A stretch of 64,000 nucleotides of DNA, taken from Solitalea lacus (GTDB taxonomy: Bacteria > Bacteroidota > Bacteroidia > Sphingobacteriales > Sphingobacteriaceae). The stretch spans positions 4,204,200 to 4,268,199 of the forward strand of contig NZ_CP091740.1 of assembly GCF_022014595.1 (NCBI RefSeq), written 5' to 3'. Numbering within the stretch: position 1 is the first letter of the stretch; every line of letters starts with the position of its first letter. The position numbers and the translations under genes were made by a program. Below, one piece after another: positions 8,281 through 16,607 of the stretch. The notes below the pieces were generated by a model, which saw only the letters and a list, made by a program, of their open reading frames with translations, was not told the DNA's origin and did not search any database.

Positions 8281-9381
8281 TTACAGATAGTTAACCGGGT
8301 TTGTTTTTACCCCGCTTAACAGAACCGCAAAGGTAGGGAATTTTTCCGACAATTTTTCAAGTATTAATTCTGATGTAAATTGCTCACTTTCAAAATGCCC
8401 GATATCTGCAATTACAATTTTACCTTCAGCGTCAAAAAACTCATGATATTTATAGTCCGAAGTTACAAACACATCTGCTCCTTCTCGAATTGCATCTTTC
8501 AACAAAAAGCCTCCTGCACCACCACAAACGGCAATTTTCTTCACCTTTGGCTTCACTTCATCAGTATATTTAACTACTCCGGCCAACATGGTTTGCTTGA
8601 GCATCTTTAAGAAATCAATCGTATTCATTTCCTCTTCCAATTCACCTATCATTCCTGAACCAACTGTCATAAAAGAATTGGATAGAGCATAAATATCATA
8701 GGCTACTTCTTCATATGGATGAGATTTCAATAAAGCCGATACCACCTTTCCTTCCAAAAAAGCAGGAAAAACGGTTTCAATACGCACCTCTGGTTCCAAT
8801 TGCATTACACCTTTTTCCCCGACAAATGGATTGGTTTGTTCATTTCCTTTAAATGTACCTGTACCGGCAACATTAAAACTACAATCACTATAATTTCCTA
8901 TATCTCCCGCTCCTGCTAAAAACAAGGCTTGCCGAACTTCATCGGCTTGTTCAACTGGGCAAAACGTTACAAGTTTTTTCAATTTATTTAGCTTAGGAGC
9001 TAAAATTGAACGGTTTACCAAGCCTAGTTTATTACAAATCTTAGCATTCACCCCTCCTAAAACACTATCTAAATTAGTATGAATGGCATACAAGGCTATG
9101 TCGTGTTTAATCGCTTTCATCACCACACGTTCAACATATGAGCTCCCGTTAAAGCGTTTCATCCCTTTAAAGACTATAGGATGGTGAGAAATGATAAGAT
9201 TCGCGCCCTTTTCAATTGCTTCATCAACAACCGCTTCTGTACAGTCCAAGCTGATTAAGGCTTTTTTTATTTCCTGATTTTGACTCCCAACAATTAAGCC
9301 TGAATTATCATAATCCTCCTGATAAGCCAACGGAGCCAGATTTTCTAAATATGAAGTAATTTGATGAAGCTGCATGAACAT
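8281..9381 (-). CDS. Nif3-like dinuclear metal-centre protein (YqfO/YbgI family)
   Basis: A 366-residue protein. The metal-binding residues are visible: LIISHHPIVFKG near 65, HTNLDS near 100, and GHFESE near 330. The long middle insert (about 125-240) is the PII-like domain of the YqfO branch, which explains the length (E. coli YbgI is about 247). The family is often mislabelled GTP cyclohydrolase type 2; its true reaction is uncertain. A perfect -7 box at 9392-9399 puts transcription start at or just before the ATG at 9381; an alternative ATG lies at 9375. First gene of a two-gene operon with the zinc-ribbon protein. Confidence 0.9.
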   Translation of the reverse strand: MFMQLHQITSYLENLAPLAYQEDYDNSGLIVGSQNQEIKKALISLDCTEAVVDEAIEKGANLIISHHPIVFKGMKRFNGSSYVERVVMKAIKHDIALYAIHTNLDSVLGGVNAKICNKLGLVNRSILAPKLNKLKKLVTFCPVEQADEVRQALFLAGAGDIGNYSDCSFNVAGTGTFKGNEQTNPFVGEKGVMQLEPEVRIETVFPAFLEGKVVSALLKSHPYEEVAYDIYALSNSFMTVGSGMIGELEEEMNTIDFLKMLKQTMLAGVVKYTDEVKPKVKKIAVCGGAGGFLLKDAIREGADVFVTSDYKYHEFFDAEGKIVIADIGHFESEQFTSELILEKLSEKFPTFAVLLSGVKTNPVNYL

Positions 9382-9391
9382 TTTTTTAACG

Positions 9392-9399
9392 CAAAAATA
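9392..9399 (-). promoter_or_regulatory. -7 promoter box of the Nif3 operon
   Basis: TATTTTTG on the minus strand, exact TAnnTTTG, eleven bases from the ATG at 9381. Confidence 0.65.
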
Positions 9400-9485
9400 A
9401 TCTCTAGTTATATAATTAAAAAAAATACCTCCTTCTATTGATTATAAGATAATTTTCATCAAATTAGCCTAACAGCTACATTTTT

Positions 9486-10165
9486 ATGGAAACCATTACT
9501 TTCATAGATAAATGGGGACTTCATTTAATTCCCTGTTTTCTAATTGTCATTTTAAAATACAGAAAATGTACTGCCGAGTACAAGCCAATGCTATGGTTTG
9601 TATTATACCTTGTTTTCTTTAAACTAATCGAAAATGGCTTAAGAATCGGCATCCATAATAATAATTTAGCTTACAATTTAAGACCCATCTGTGGGTTTAT
9701 TATCTTGATGATCGTATTCAAACAATGGGGATTATTTAAATCAAAAGTTTCAATTTTTAAAATTATCCTCGGAATACAGTTATTATTTTTCTTGCTTGAA
9801 ATTATTTACAATAAAAACCTTTGGGCTTTTGCACTAAACTATTCCAAAGCATCAGCCAACCTTTTAATTGCTGTTTTCAGTTTAAACGTCATTAACAAAT
9901 CAATGTTTAGTGACAATGCTCTTCAAAACAATTCCAAACTATACTTCTCTGTAGCATTGATAATTGAATCAGCATTTTTGATCTATATTTCAATCTTTTT
10001 AAATGAACGGTTTAATTTTCATGCCAATTTCCTTTCTTCAATTTACTTCTTCTACCAAATAATCAATATTTTTTTGTAACAGCCTTAATCACCATTGCGT
10101 GTTATAAGGTGCCTAATAAAAACAAATTCCATTTCATTAATCATATATTTTTAGCAAACCTTTAA
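9486..10165 (+). pseudogene. Polytopic membrane protein of unknown function, apparently frameshifted near its end
   Basis: The uninterrupted frame from ATG 9486 gives 197 residues with about six hydrophobic helices and stops at 10079 in the middle of a helix (YQIINIFL). The stop follows a run of seven T (10069-10075). Adding one base there would join a second open frame reading FVTALITIACYKVPNKNKFH and so on, which finishes the helix, adds a positively charged tail and ends at 10165, 13 bp before the next gene. So either a one-base deletion has shortened the protein, the run is phase variable, or it is a sequencing error. No family motif recognised. Possibly cotranscribed with the cysteine-tail gene at 10179. 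Confidence 0.55.
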
Positions 10166-10178
10166 ATTTTAAAACGTT

Positions 10179-10487
10179 ATGAGCGATAACACAAAAGCCG
10201 CAATTGAAAAGTATCGTAAACAATTTGGACCAAGCAGCCGAAAACTTAATGAATTTGAGCTCCCAAACTCAGTAAAGATTAGTCGAGCTGATTTAGAAAA
10301 ACTACTAAGTGAAACCACTGGGCCAGATATCTTCTTCTCGTTCAGCATTGGAGTATTGGATGATAATAGAGAGTTTTTGAATATCATTGCCAGTGGTGAA
10401 GGTATTAATCCAGATGTTAGTATAATGACTGAACCTCCAACTCAACCGGGCACTTGTCCTTGCCCTCAGATTCCTAGGTGCTGTTAA
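10179..10487 (+). CDS. Small protein with cysteine-rich C-terminal tail
   Basis: A 102-residue protein not recognised. Residues 1-60 are charged and polar (AAIEKYRKQF, ADLEKLLSE); the middle has a short hydrophobic strand pattern; the last twelve residues are GTCPCPQIPRCC, four cysteines separated by prolines. No signal peptide. It follows the frameshifted membrane protein closely and is followed by a hairpin at 10495-10523. A leader plus short cysteine core resembles ribosomally made peptide precursors, but no modification enzyme or exporter lies nearby, so that remains a guess; a metal-binding tail is equally possible. Confidence 0.6.
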   Translation: MSDNTKAAIEKYRKQFGPSSRKLNEFELPNSVKISRADLEKLLSETTGPDIFFSFSIGVLDDNREFLNIIASGEGINPDVSIMTEPPTQPGTCPCPQIPRCC

Positions 10488-10494
10488 GTTTTTT

Positions 10495-10523
10495 AGGAGG
10501 AGGAAATTTATTTTCTTCCTCCT
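10495..10523 (+). terminator. Hairpin after the cysteine-tail gene
   Basis: AGGAGGAGGAAA pairs imperfectly with TTTTCTTCCTCCT (10511-10523) about ten bases after the stop codon. The U tract is weak. Confidence 0.5.
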
Positions 10524-10651
10524 GTGTTTATTCCTTCTACCCCTTACCTCCAATCCTCCATTACATTTTTAAAACTAGGCATGCCTATAAACTGTTTATT
10601 AAATAGACGGAATTAAGATTTAAGTTTAAGGGAAAAGAAAAATAGAAATCC

Positions 10652-10659
10652 TATCTTTC
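10652..10659 (+). promoter_or_regulatory. -7 promoter box of the serine dehydratase gene
   Basis: TATCTTTC, one base from TAnnTTTG, 33 bp before the ATG at 10693. Confidence 0.5.
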
Positions 10660-10692
10660 GCCCTCCAATTCTAAATCAACATTATTATCCTG

Positions 10693-12114
10693 ATGGAGTC
10701 GATAAGTGCATTCGAAATCATTAAAGTGGGCATAGGCCCATCCAGCTCGCATACAATGGGCCCGTGGAAAGCGGCCGAATTGTTTTTGAACGAAATTCAA
10801 GAGCTTCAACCCTTAAAAAATATCAGCCAAGTAATTGTACGCTTGTATGGTTCATTAGCCAAAACCGGTCATGGCCACGGTACTGACGTTGCCGTTTTAA
10901 TGGGTTTAGCAGGCGAAGACTATACTCAAATCAATACTGATACCATTCCAGAGAAGGTTACTGCAATAAAAACATCAAAAACCATTTTGTTGGGCGGTCA
11001 GCAGCTTATTGCTTTTGATTATGACAAAGACCTGATTTTTGAATATGATAAAAGCTTACCATTCCATGCAAATGGAATGGAGTTTATTGCTGTATTTAAC
11101 AACGGGCAGTTGATGAGCAGGAAATATTATTCAGTTGGAGGTGGGTTTGTTGCAACAGAGCATGACAACACCATCAACCAGAATGCTATTGTTACCCCCT
11201 ATCCTTGCCATCATGCTGTTACTATTGCTGAAAATTGCGCCAAACTAAATTTGCGTATTTCTGACTTGGTAATGCTGAACGAGCAAGCCTGGCGAACCGA
11301 AGAGGAGATCAAAAATCACGCTTTGTACATCTGGGATGAAATTAAAGATTGCATTTTCAGAGGAGTAAATAAATCCGGCATTTTGCCAGGAGGCTTGAAT
11401 GTTAAACGTCGTGCTGCCGAATTAAATGAAAAACTATTGGCAGGTCGCCATTGTAACGATGTAAATGAATGGATCCGGGCGGTAAAAGCATCGGACAAGA
11501 GCTTTACTTCTATTAACAAATGGATTAGTTGCTTTGCTCTGGCTGTTAATGAAGAAAATGCTTCCTTTGGCCGGATTATTACAGCGCCAACCAATGGTGC
11601 TTCTGGTGTAATTCCAGCAGTATTAATGTACGCTTGGTGCTTCGTTGATGGGTTCGACGAAGATAAAGTGGTCCGCTTTATCTTAACTGCCGGAGAAATT
11701 GGCACTATCTTTAAAAAGAATGCAACTATTTCGGCTGCCATGGGAGGTTGTCAGGCAGAAATTGGTGTTTCTTCTGCAATGGCAGCTGCTGGTTTAGCCG
11801 AATGTTTGGGAGGCACTCCTGAACAGGTATTAATGGCAGCAGAAATTGCTATGGAGCATCATTTAGGGCTAACCTGTGACCCAATTGGAGGTTTAGTACA
11901 AATTCCTTGTATTGAACGTAACTCAATGGGTGCAATAAAAGCTATTACAGCCTCAAACATTGCCATGGAAAGCGATCCTAAATCAGCTAAGGTGAGCTTA
12001 GATGCTGTAATTAAGTCGATGTGGGATACAGCAAAAGACATGAGTGAAAAATACAAAGAAACTGCAGAAGGTGGGCTTGCACTTAATATTCCGGTGAATT
12101 TACCGGAGTGTTAA
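10693..12114 (+). CDS. sdaA: L-serine ammonia-lyase (iron-sulfur, single chain)
   Basis: A 473-residue enzyme that deaminates L-serine to pyruvate and ammonia in the cytosol. The N-terminal beta domain begins with SISAFEIIKVGIGPSSSHTM, the family hallmark. The alpha domain has APTNGASGVIPAVL, MGGCQAEIGVSSAMAAAG and LTCDPIGGLVQIPCIERN; the cysteines in these segments fit the 4Fe-4S ligands. The length matches the fused E. coli-type enzyme (about 454). It stands alone; a long hairpin at 12136-12190 follows. Confidence 0.95.
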   Translation: MESISAFEIIKVGIGPSSSHTMGPWKAAELFLNEIQELQPLKNISQVIVRLYGSLAKTGHGHGTDVAVLMGLAGEDYTQINTDTIPEKVTAIKTSKTILLGGQQLIAFDYDKDLIFEYDKSLPFHANGMEFIAVFNNGQLMSRKYYSVGGGFVATEHDNTINQNAIVTPYPCHHAVTIAENCAKLNLRISDLVMLNEQAWRTEEEIKNHALYIWDEIKDCIFRGVNKSGILPGGLNVKRRAAELNEKLLAGRHCNDVNEWIRAVKASDKSFTSINKWISCFALAVNEENASFGRIITAPTNGASGVIPAVLMYAWCFVDGFDEDKVVRFILTAGEIGTIFKKNATISAAMGGCQAEIGVSSAMAAAGLAECLGGTPEQVLMAAEIAMEHHLGLTCDPIGGLVQIPCIERNSMGAIKAITASNIAMESDPKSAKVSLDAVIKSMWDTAKDMSEKYKETAEGGLALNIPVNLPEC

Positions 12115-12135
12115 TTATCCTGTTCTGAAGATTTA

Positions 12136-12190
12136 AAAGCAAATTGCACGAATTGAGATAACTTATCTCTTTATTCGTGCAATTTGCTTT
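12136..12190. repeat. Long nested inverted repeat between sdaA and parA
   Basis: An 18-bp perfect inverted repeat (12136-12153 and 12173-12190; arm AAAGCAAATTGCACGAAT) encloses a second small hairpin, GAGATA (12155-12160) and TATCTC (12164-12169). A partial third copy of the arm, TTATTCGTG, lies at 12199-12207. It could act as terminator of sdaA, as an operator for parA, or be a dispersed intergenic repeat. Confidence 0.75.
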
Positions 12191-12215
12191 AATTAGCATT
12201 ATTCGTGTCATTCCC

Positions 12216-12959
12216 ATGAAAACAATTGCTATCTATAACTTAAAAGGAGGAGTTGGTAAAACTGCTACTGCCGTGAACCTTGCTTACCTTGCTTCAACAC
12301 AAGGTTACAAAACACTATTATGGGATCTTGACCCACAAGCCTCCACTACATTTTATTATCAGATTAAAGCGAAAGTAAAGGGTGGAATTAAAAAATTGAT
12401 GGGCAATAAATCTGAAATTGAAGAAGCTATAAAATCAACCCATTACAATCACCTTGATTTGCTACCCGCTGATATCACTACGCGAAATCTCGATATCATT
12501 CTAGATGACATGAAATCCTCCAAAAAGCGGCTGAAAAACATCTTACATGAGCTTAACGGAGAATATGATTACGTGTTTATCGATGCTCCTCCCGGGTTTT
12601 CCATCTTATCCGAAAACATTTTCCATGCGGTTAATTATTTGCTATTGCCCATGATTCCCACTACACTTTCCATTAGGGCTTTTGAAACCGTCTCTGAATA
12701 CTTTAAGGATAATGAAATAGAGACTAAAAAGATCATCCCGTTTTTTTCGATGGTCGATCTGCGAAAAAACATGCACAAAGACATTATCGATGAATTTCAG
12801 AACAATAAGCAAATACTGAATACCAGTATCAACTACTCATCTGAAGTAGAAAAAATGGGGATCTTTCGAGCTCCTTTACCAGCATTCGCCCCCAAATCAA
12901 AAGCAGCTAAAGCTTATGCATCATTGTGGAAAGAATTTCAAACTAAAACTGAAAAATAA
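12216..12959 (+). CDS. Orphan ParA/MinD-family ATPase
   Basis: A 247-residue P-loop ATPase. The frame opens at 12177, but the sequence before the ATG at 12216 is part of the inverted-repeat region, and the family start is MKTIAIYNLKGG. The deviant Walker A KGGVGKT is at 10-16, DLDPQAS at about 40, and the Walker B region is YVFIDAPPG. ParA proteins form nucleotide-dependent patterns that position DNA or protein cargo. No parB, plasmid gene or partition-site array is visible, so this is a chromosomal orphan whose cargo is unknown. It is followed 75 bp later by mfd with its own promoter. Confidence 0.88.
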   Translation: MKTIAIYNLKGGVGKTATAVNLAYLASTQGYKTLLWDLDPQASTTFYYQIKAKVKGGIKKLMGNKSEIEEAIKSTHYNHLDLLPADITTRNLDIILDDMKSSKKRLKNILHELNGEYDYVFIDAPPGFSILSENIFHAVNYLLLPMIPTTLSIRAFETVSEYFKDNEIETKKIIPFFSMVDLRKNMHKDIIDEFQNNKQILNTSINYSSEVEKMGIFRAPLPAFAPKSKAAKAYASLWKEFQTKTEK

Positions 12960-13015
12960 TATAATGATGAAATTGTCATAGTAAAAGGTGACACCTAAAA
13001 CAAAATTCAATCTAT

Positions 13016-13023
13016 TATCTTTG
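13016..13023 (+). promoter_or_regulatory. -7 promoter box of mfd
   Basis: TATCTTTG, exact TAnnTTTG, twelve bases before the ATG at 13035. It predicts a very short leader. Confidence 0.7.
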
Positions 13024-13034
13024 CATTCATTGTG

Positions 13035-16000
13035 ATGCAAACTATCCAGGAAATAATTTCTTTATACCAGAACGACCAACGTCTTCAACAGTTGGTTTCT
13101 AGCCTACAGTTAAGTAACCAACGGCTACATATCAAGGGGCTTGTTGGTTCGGCTGATGCAATGATCGCTATTGCAGCAAGGGCCTTAACTGAGCAGCCTT
13201 TTGTTTTTGTATTGCCAACCTACGAAGAGGCTGTTTACTTTTTAAACGATCTAGAGAATTTAAGTGAGCACAAGGGTTTGCTATTTCCTGCATCGTATCG
13301 CAAAGCATTTGAATTCATACAAGCTGATTCTGGCAATGTATTATTGCGGGCAGAAGTTTTAAACGAAATCAAGTCCAAAACACGAGCATCAAAACTGATT
13401 GTCACCTATCCGGAAGCTCTAGCGGAAAAGGTTATCAGTAGAGAAACACTTGAAAAAAACACACTTGATATTGTTAAAGGCGATAAGCTTAGCATCGATT
13501 TCATCAATGAATTTTTACATGAATATGCCTTTGAAAGGGTTGATTTTGTGTACGAAGCAGGTCAATATTCTATAAGGGGAGGTATTGTTGACATCTTCTC
13601 TTTTTCTCACGACCTGCCTTATCGTGTAGAATTCTTCGGAGATGAAATAGAGTCGATCAGAACCTTTAGTCCTGAAGATCAGCTTTCAGTTTCCAAGATG
13701 GAACGTATCACCATCGTTCCAAATGTTCAGTCAAAGCTATTAACAGATAATAACACTTCATTCCTTGATTATATTGAGGAAAATTCGGTTTTATGGTTTA
13801 AGGATGTAACTTTTACCTACGAAATCATTGAAAAAGGGGTAAAAAAAGCTAAGGATTTGTACAAAGCCCTTCCTGATGAGGAAAAGGCTATACATACCGA
13901 GTGGATGGACCCGAAATATCTGTTTGAAGAAAGCAAAGACACAAAACGTAATGTGGATCGCCATTCTGTAATTGAATTTGGCAAACAATTCAGTTATCAA
14001 TCCACTGAAACATTCCATTTCGATCTTCGTCCCCAGCCGTCATTCAATAAAGATTTTACGCTACTTCAGCACAATTTAAATGAGAATCTTGCTGATAACA
14101 TACGGAATTTCATTTTTGCCGATAGTTCCAAACAAATAGAACGCCTTTATGCCATCTTTGCTGATATTCCTAAAGAAAAAACAGCAAAACCGGTAAATGA
14201 TGAAACGCCTTTTACTCCAATTCACCTTTCAATTCATGAAGGATTTATCGATCGCGAATTGAAAGTTGCCTGCTATACTGATCATCAGATTTTTGACCGG
14301 TATTATAAATACAAGGCTCGCAAAACCTACACGCAATCACAGTCAATTACGCTAAAGGAACTGCGCGAACTTAAACCAGGTGATTTTGTAACTCATATTG
14401 ATCATGGAATCGGTAAGTATGCAGGATTACAGAAAATTGAGGTAAATGGTCAAGTTCAGGAATCGATCCGGTTGGTTTATGCTGACAATGATTTGTTATA
14501 TGTAAACATCAACTCGTTAAACCGTATTTCAAAATACACCGGCAAAGACGGAACAATTCCCAAACTTAACAAGTTGGGTACCGATGCCTGGGACAAACTA
14601 AAAAAAAACACTAAAAAAAAAGTTAAAGACATAGCCCGTGATCTTATTAAGCTTTATGCTCAACGTAAAGCAAAAGAGGGATATGCCTTTATGCCGGACA
14701 CTTATTTGCAAAACGAACTGGAGGCCTCATTTATTTATGAAGACACCCCGGATCAGGAAAAGGCAACTGCCGACCTGAAAAAGGACATGGAAGCACCTCA
14801 TCCCATGGACCGCTTAATTTGTGGAGATGTTGGGTTTGGTAAAACCGAAGTTGCCATACGCGCTGCATTTAAAGCCGTTACCGATAGCAAGCAAGTTGCA
14901 GTATTAGTGCCAACCACCATTTTAGCCTCGCAGCACTTCCGAACATTCCGCGAACGGTTAAAAGATTTTCCATGTACTATCGATTATATTAATCGATTTA
15001 AATCAAGTAAACAGATTAAAGAAACTCTTAAAAAACTTGAAGAAGGCACAGTTGATATCATTATCGGAACTCATCGTTTGGTAAGCAAAGATGTTAAGTT
15101 TAAAGACTTAGGACTGCTTATCATTGATGAAGAACAAAAATTTGGGGTTACAGTAAAGGAAAAACTAAAATCATTTCGTGTAAATGTTGACACACTAACG
15201 CTAACAGCAACACCAATTCCGCGCACGTTGCATTTCTCCTTAATGGGAGCACGAGATTTGTCAATTATCAGCACCCCCCCTCCAAACCGCCAACCGGTAA
15301 TAACTGAACTGCATGTATTCAACGAAAAAATCATTAAAGATGCAGTTGAATTTGAAGTTGACAGAGGTGGTCAAATTTTCTTTGTACATAATCGCGTAAG
15401 TGATATACATGATGTTGCAGGTTTAATCAAAAGGCTTTGTCCTGGGGTAAAAGTCTGTGTGGGTCATGGCCAAATGGAAGGAGATGAACTGGAAGATGTT
15501 ATGTCGGATTTTATTGAAGGCAAGTTTGATGTTTTGGTTGCTACGACCATTATAGAAGCCGGCTTAGATATTTCTAACGCTAACACCATTTTTATTAACC
15601 AGGCTCATAATTTCGGACTAAGCGATTTGCACCAAATGCGGGGGCGGGTAGGTCGTTCTAACAAAAAAGCATTTTGTTATTTATTAAGTCCTCCATTATC
15701 AGTTTTAACGGCTGAGGCACGCAAGCGGCTAAGTGCCATTGAAGAATTTTCAGATTTGGGTAGTGGTTTCAATGTAGCCATGCGAGATTTGGATATCCGT
15801 GGCGCAGGTAATCTTCTAGGTTCTGAACAAAGCGGTTTCATTGCCGAAATTGGGTACGAAATGTATCATAAAATTCTCGATGAAGCCATTCAGGAATTAA
15901 AAGAAGAAGAATTCAGCGACTTGTTTAAGGATGAAAAGCCTCGCCCTTTTGTAAATTTCACCACTATTGATACAGACCTTGAATTACTAATCCCTGATGA

Positions 16001-16418
16001 ATATGTGAGCAGTGTTCAAGAGCGTTATAACCTCTATAATGAGTTAAGCAGGGTTGAAGATGAGTCACAACTTAAAACTTTTGCAACTCAACTTCACGAT
16101 CGGTTTGGGGCACTTCCTCGTCAGGTAAAAGAACTACTTAACACAATGCGCTTGCAATGGCTGGCTAAAGAAATTGGATTCGAAAAACTAATGATAAAGA
16201 ATAAATCGCTTAGAGGTTTCTTTATCTCCAACCAGCAATCTCCTTATTTTGAGTCGGATCGTTTCACTATGGTTCTCAATTATGTTCAAGCGAATCAACG
16301 CAATAGTAGATTGAAAGAGGGTAAAAACACCTTATCGTTAACCGTCGATAATGTTCTCAACATTGAACAAGCGATTGAAATATTAAATAGGTTGGCTGGT
16401 ATCGAAATAACCTCGTAG
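13035..16418 (+). CDS. mfd: Transcription-repair coupling factor
   Basis: About 1127 residues. Mfd removes stalled RNA polymerase at DNA lesions and recruits UvrA. Domains in order: UvrB-like N-terminal module (about 1-350), the CarD-like RNA polymerase interaction domain (about 450-510, ELKPGDFVTHIDHGIGKYAG), a RecG-like SF2 motor with Walker A GDVGFGKTEVA and the DEEQ box (IIDEEQKFG), TATPIPRTL, QMRGRVGRS, and the C-terminal D7 domain. The length is normal (E. coli 1148). A GTG three bases upstream is also in frame; the ATG at 13035 is preferred. Confidence 0.97.
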   Translation: MQTIQEIISLYQNDQRLQQLVSSLQLSNQRLHIKGLVGSADAMIAIAARALTEQPFVFVLPTYEEAVYFLNDLENLSEHKGLLFPASYRKAFEFIQADSGNVLLRAEVLNEIKSKTRASKLIVTYPEALAEKVISRETLEKNTLDIVKGDKLSIDFINEFLHEYAFERVDFVYEAGQYSIRGGIVDIFSFSHDLPYRVEFFGDEIESIRTFSPEDQLSVSKMERITIVPNVQSKLLTDNNTSFLDYIEENSVLWFKDVTFTYEIIEKGVKKAKDLYKALPDEEKAIHTEWMDPKYLFEESKDTKRNVDRHSVIEFGKQFSYQSTETFHFDLRPQPSFNKDFTLLQHNLNENLADNIRNFIFADSSKQIERLYAIFADIPKEKTAKPVNDETPFTPIHLSIHEGFIDRELKVACYTDHQIFDRYYKYKARKTYTQSQSITLKELRELKPGDFVTHIDHGIGKYAGLQKIEVNGQVQESIRLVYADNDLLYVNINSLNRISKYTGKDGTIPKLNKLGTDAWDKLKKNTKKKVKDIARDLIKLYAQRKAKEGYAFMPDTYLQNELEASFIYEDTPDQEKATADLKKDMEAPHPMDRLICGDVGFGKTEVAIRAAFKAVTDSKQVAVLVPTTILASQHFRTFRERLKDFPCTIDYINRFKSSKQIKETLKKLEEGTVDIIIGTHRLVSKDVKFKDLGLLIIDEEQKFGVTVKEKLKSFRVNVDTLTLTATPIPRTLHFSLMGARDLSIISTPPPNRQPVITELHVFNEKIIKDAVEFEVDRGGQIFFVHNRVSDIHDVAGLIKRLCPGVKVCVGHGQMEGDELEDVMSDFIEGKFDVLVATTIIEAGLDISNANTIFINQAHNFGLSDLHQMRGRVGRSNKKAFCYLLSPPLSVLTAEARKRLSAIEEFSDLGSGFNVAMRDLDIRGAGNLLGSEQSGFIAEIGYEMYHKILDEAIQELKEEEFSDLFKDEKPRPFVNFTTIDTDLELLIPDEYVSSVQERYNLYNELSRVEDESQLKTFATQLHDRFGALPRQVKELLNTMRLQWLAKEIGFEKLMIKNKSLRGFFISNQQSPYFESDRFTMVLNYVQANQRNSRLKEGKNTLSLTVDNVLNIEQAIEILNRLAGIEITS

Positions 16419-16607
16419 ACCAATTGGAGATACAATCTTTTTACACAAGTCTCGTTTTATTGCTACAAAAAGACTGCGCTTTATTCAACCTAAAACTTTA
16501 TTCTTGCATCTTATTGCATGATCTCCTGCATTAAGGGTAACTTATTTGTTCCTTTATTTAACTAGATTATAATTATTCGTATTTTAAAAAGATATTTCTT
16601 CGCTATT

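Noticed and set aside
10179-10487. Firm call as a modified-peptide (RiPP) precursor
   Set aside because: No modifying enzyme, protease or exporter is adjacent; the cysteine tail alone is not enough.
11316-11741. 141-codon minus-strand frame inside sdaA
   Set aside because: It lies wholly antisense to a clear serine dehydratase and has no recognisable motif.
12177-12215. Upstream start of the ParA gene
   Set aside because: The extension is encoded by the right arm of the inverted repeat and adds residues not seen in the family.
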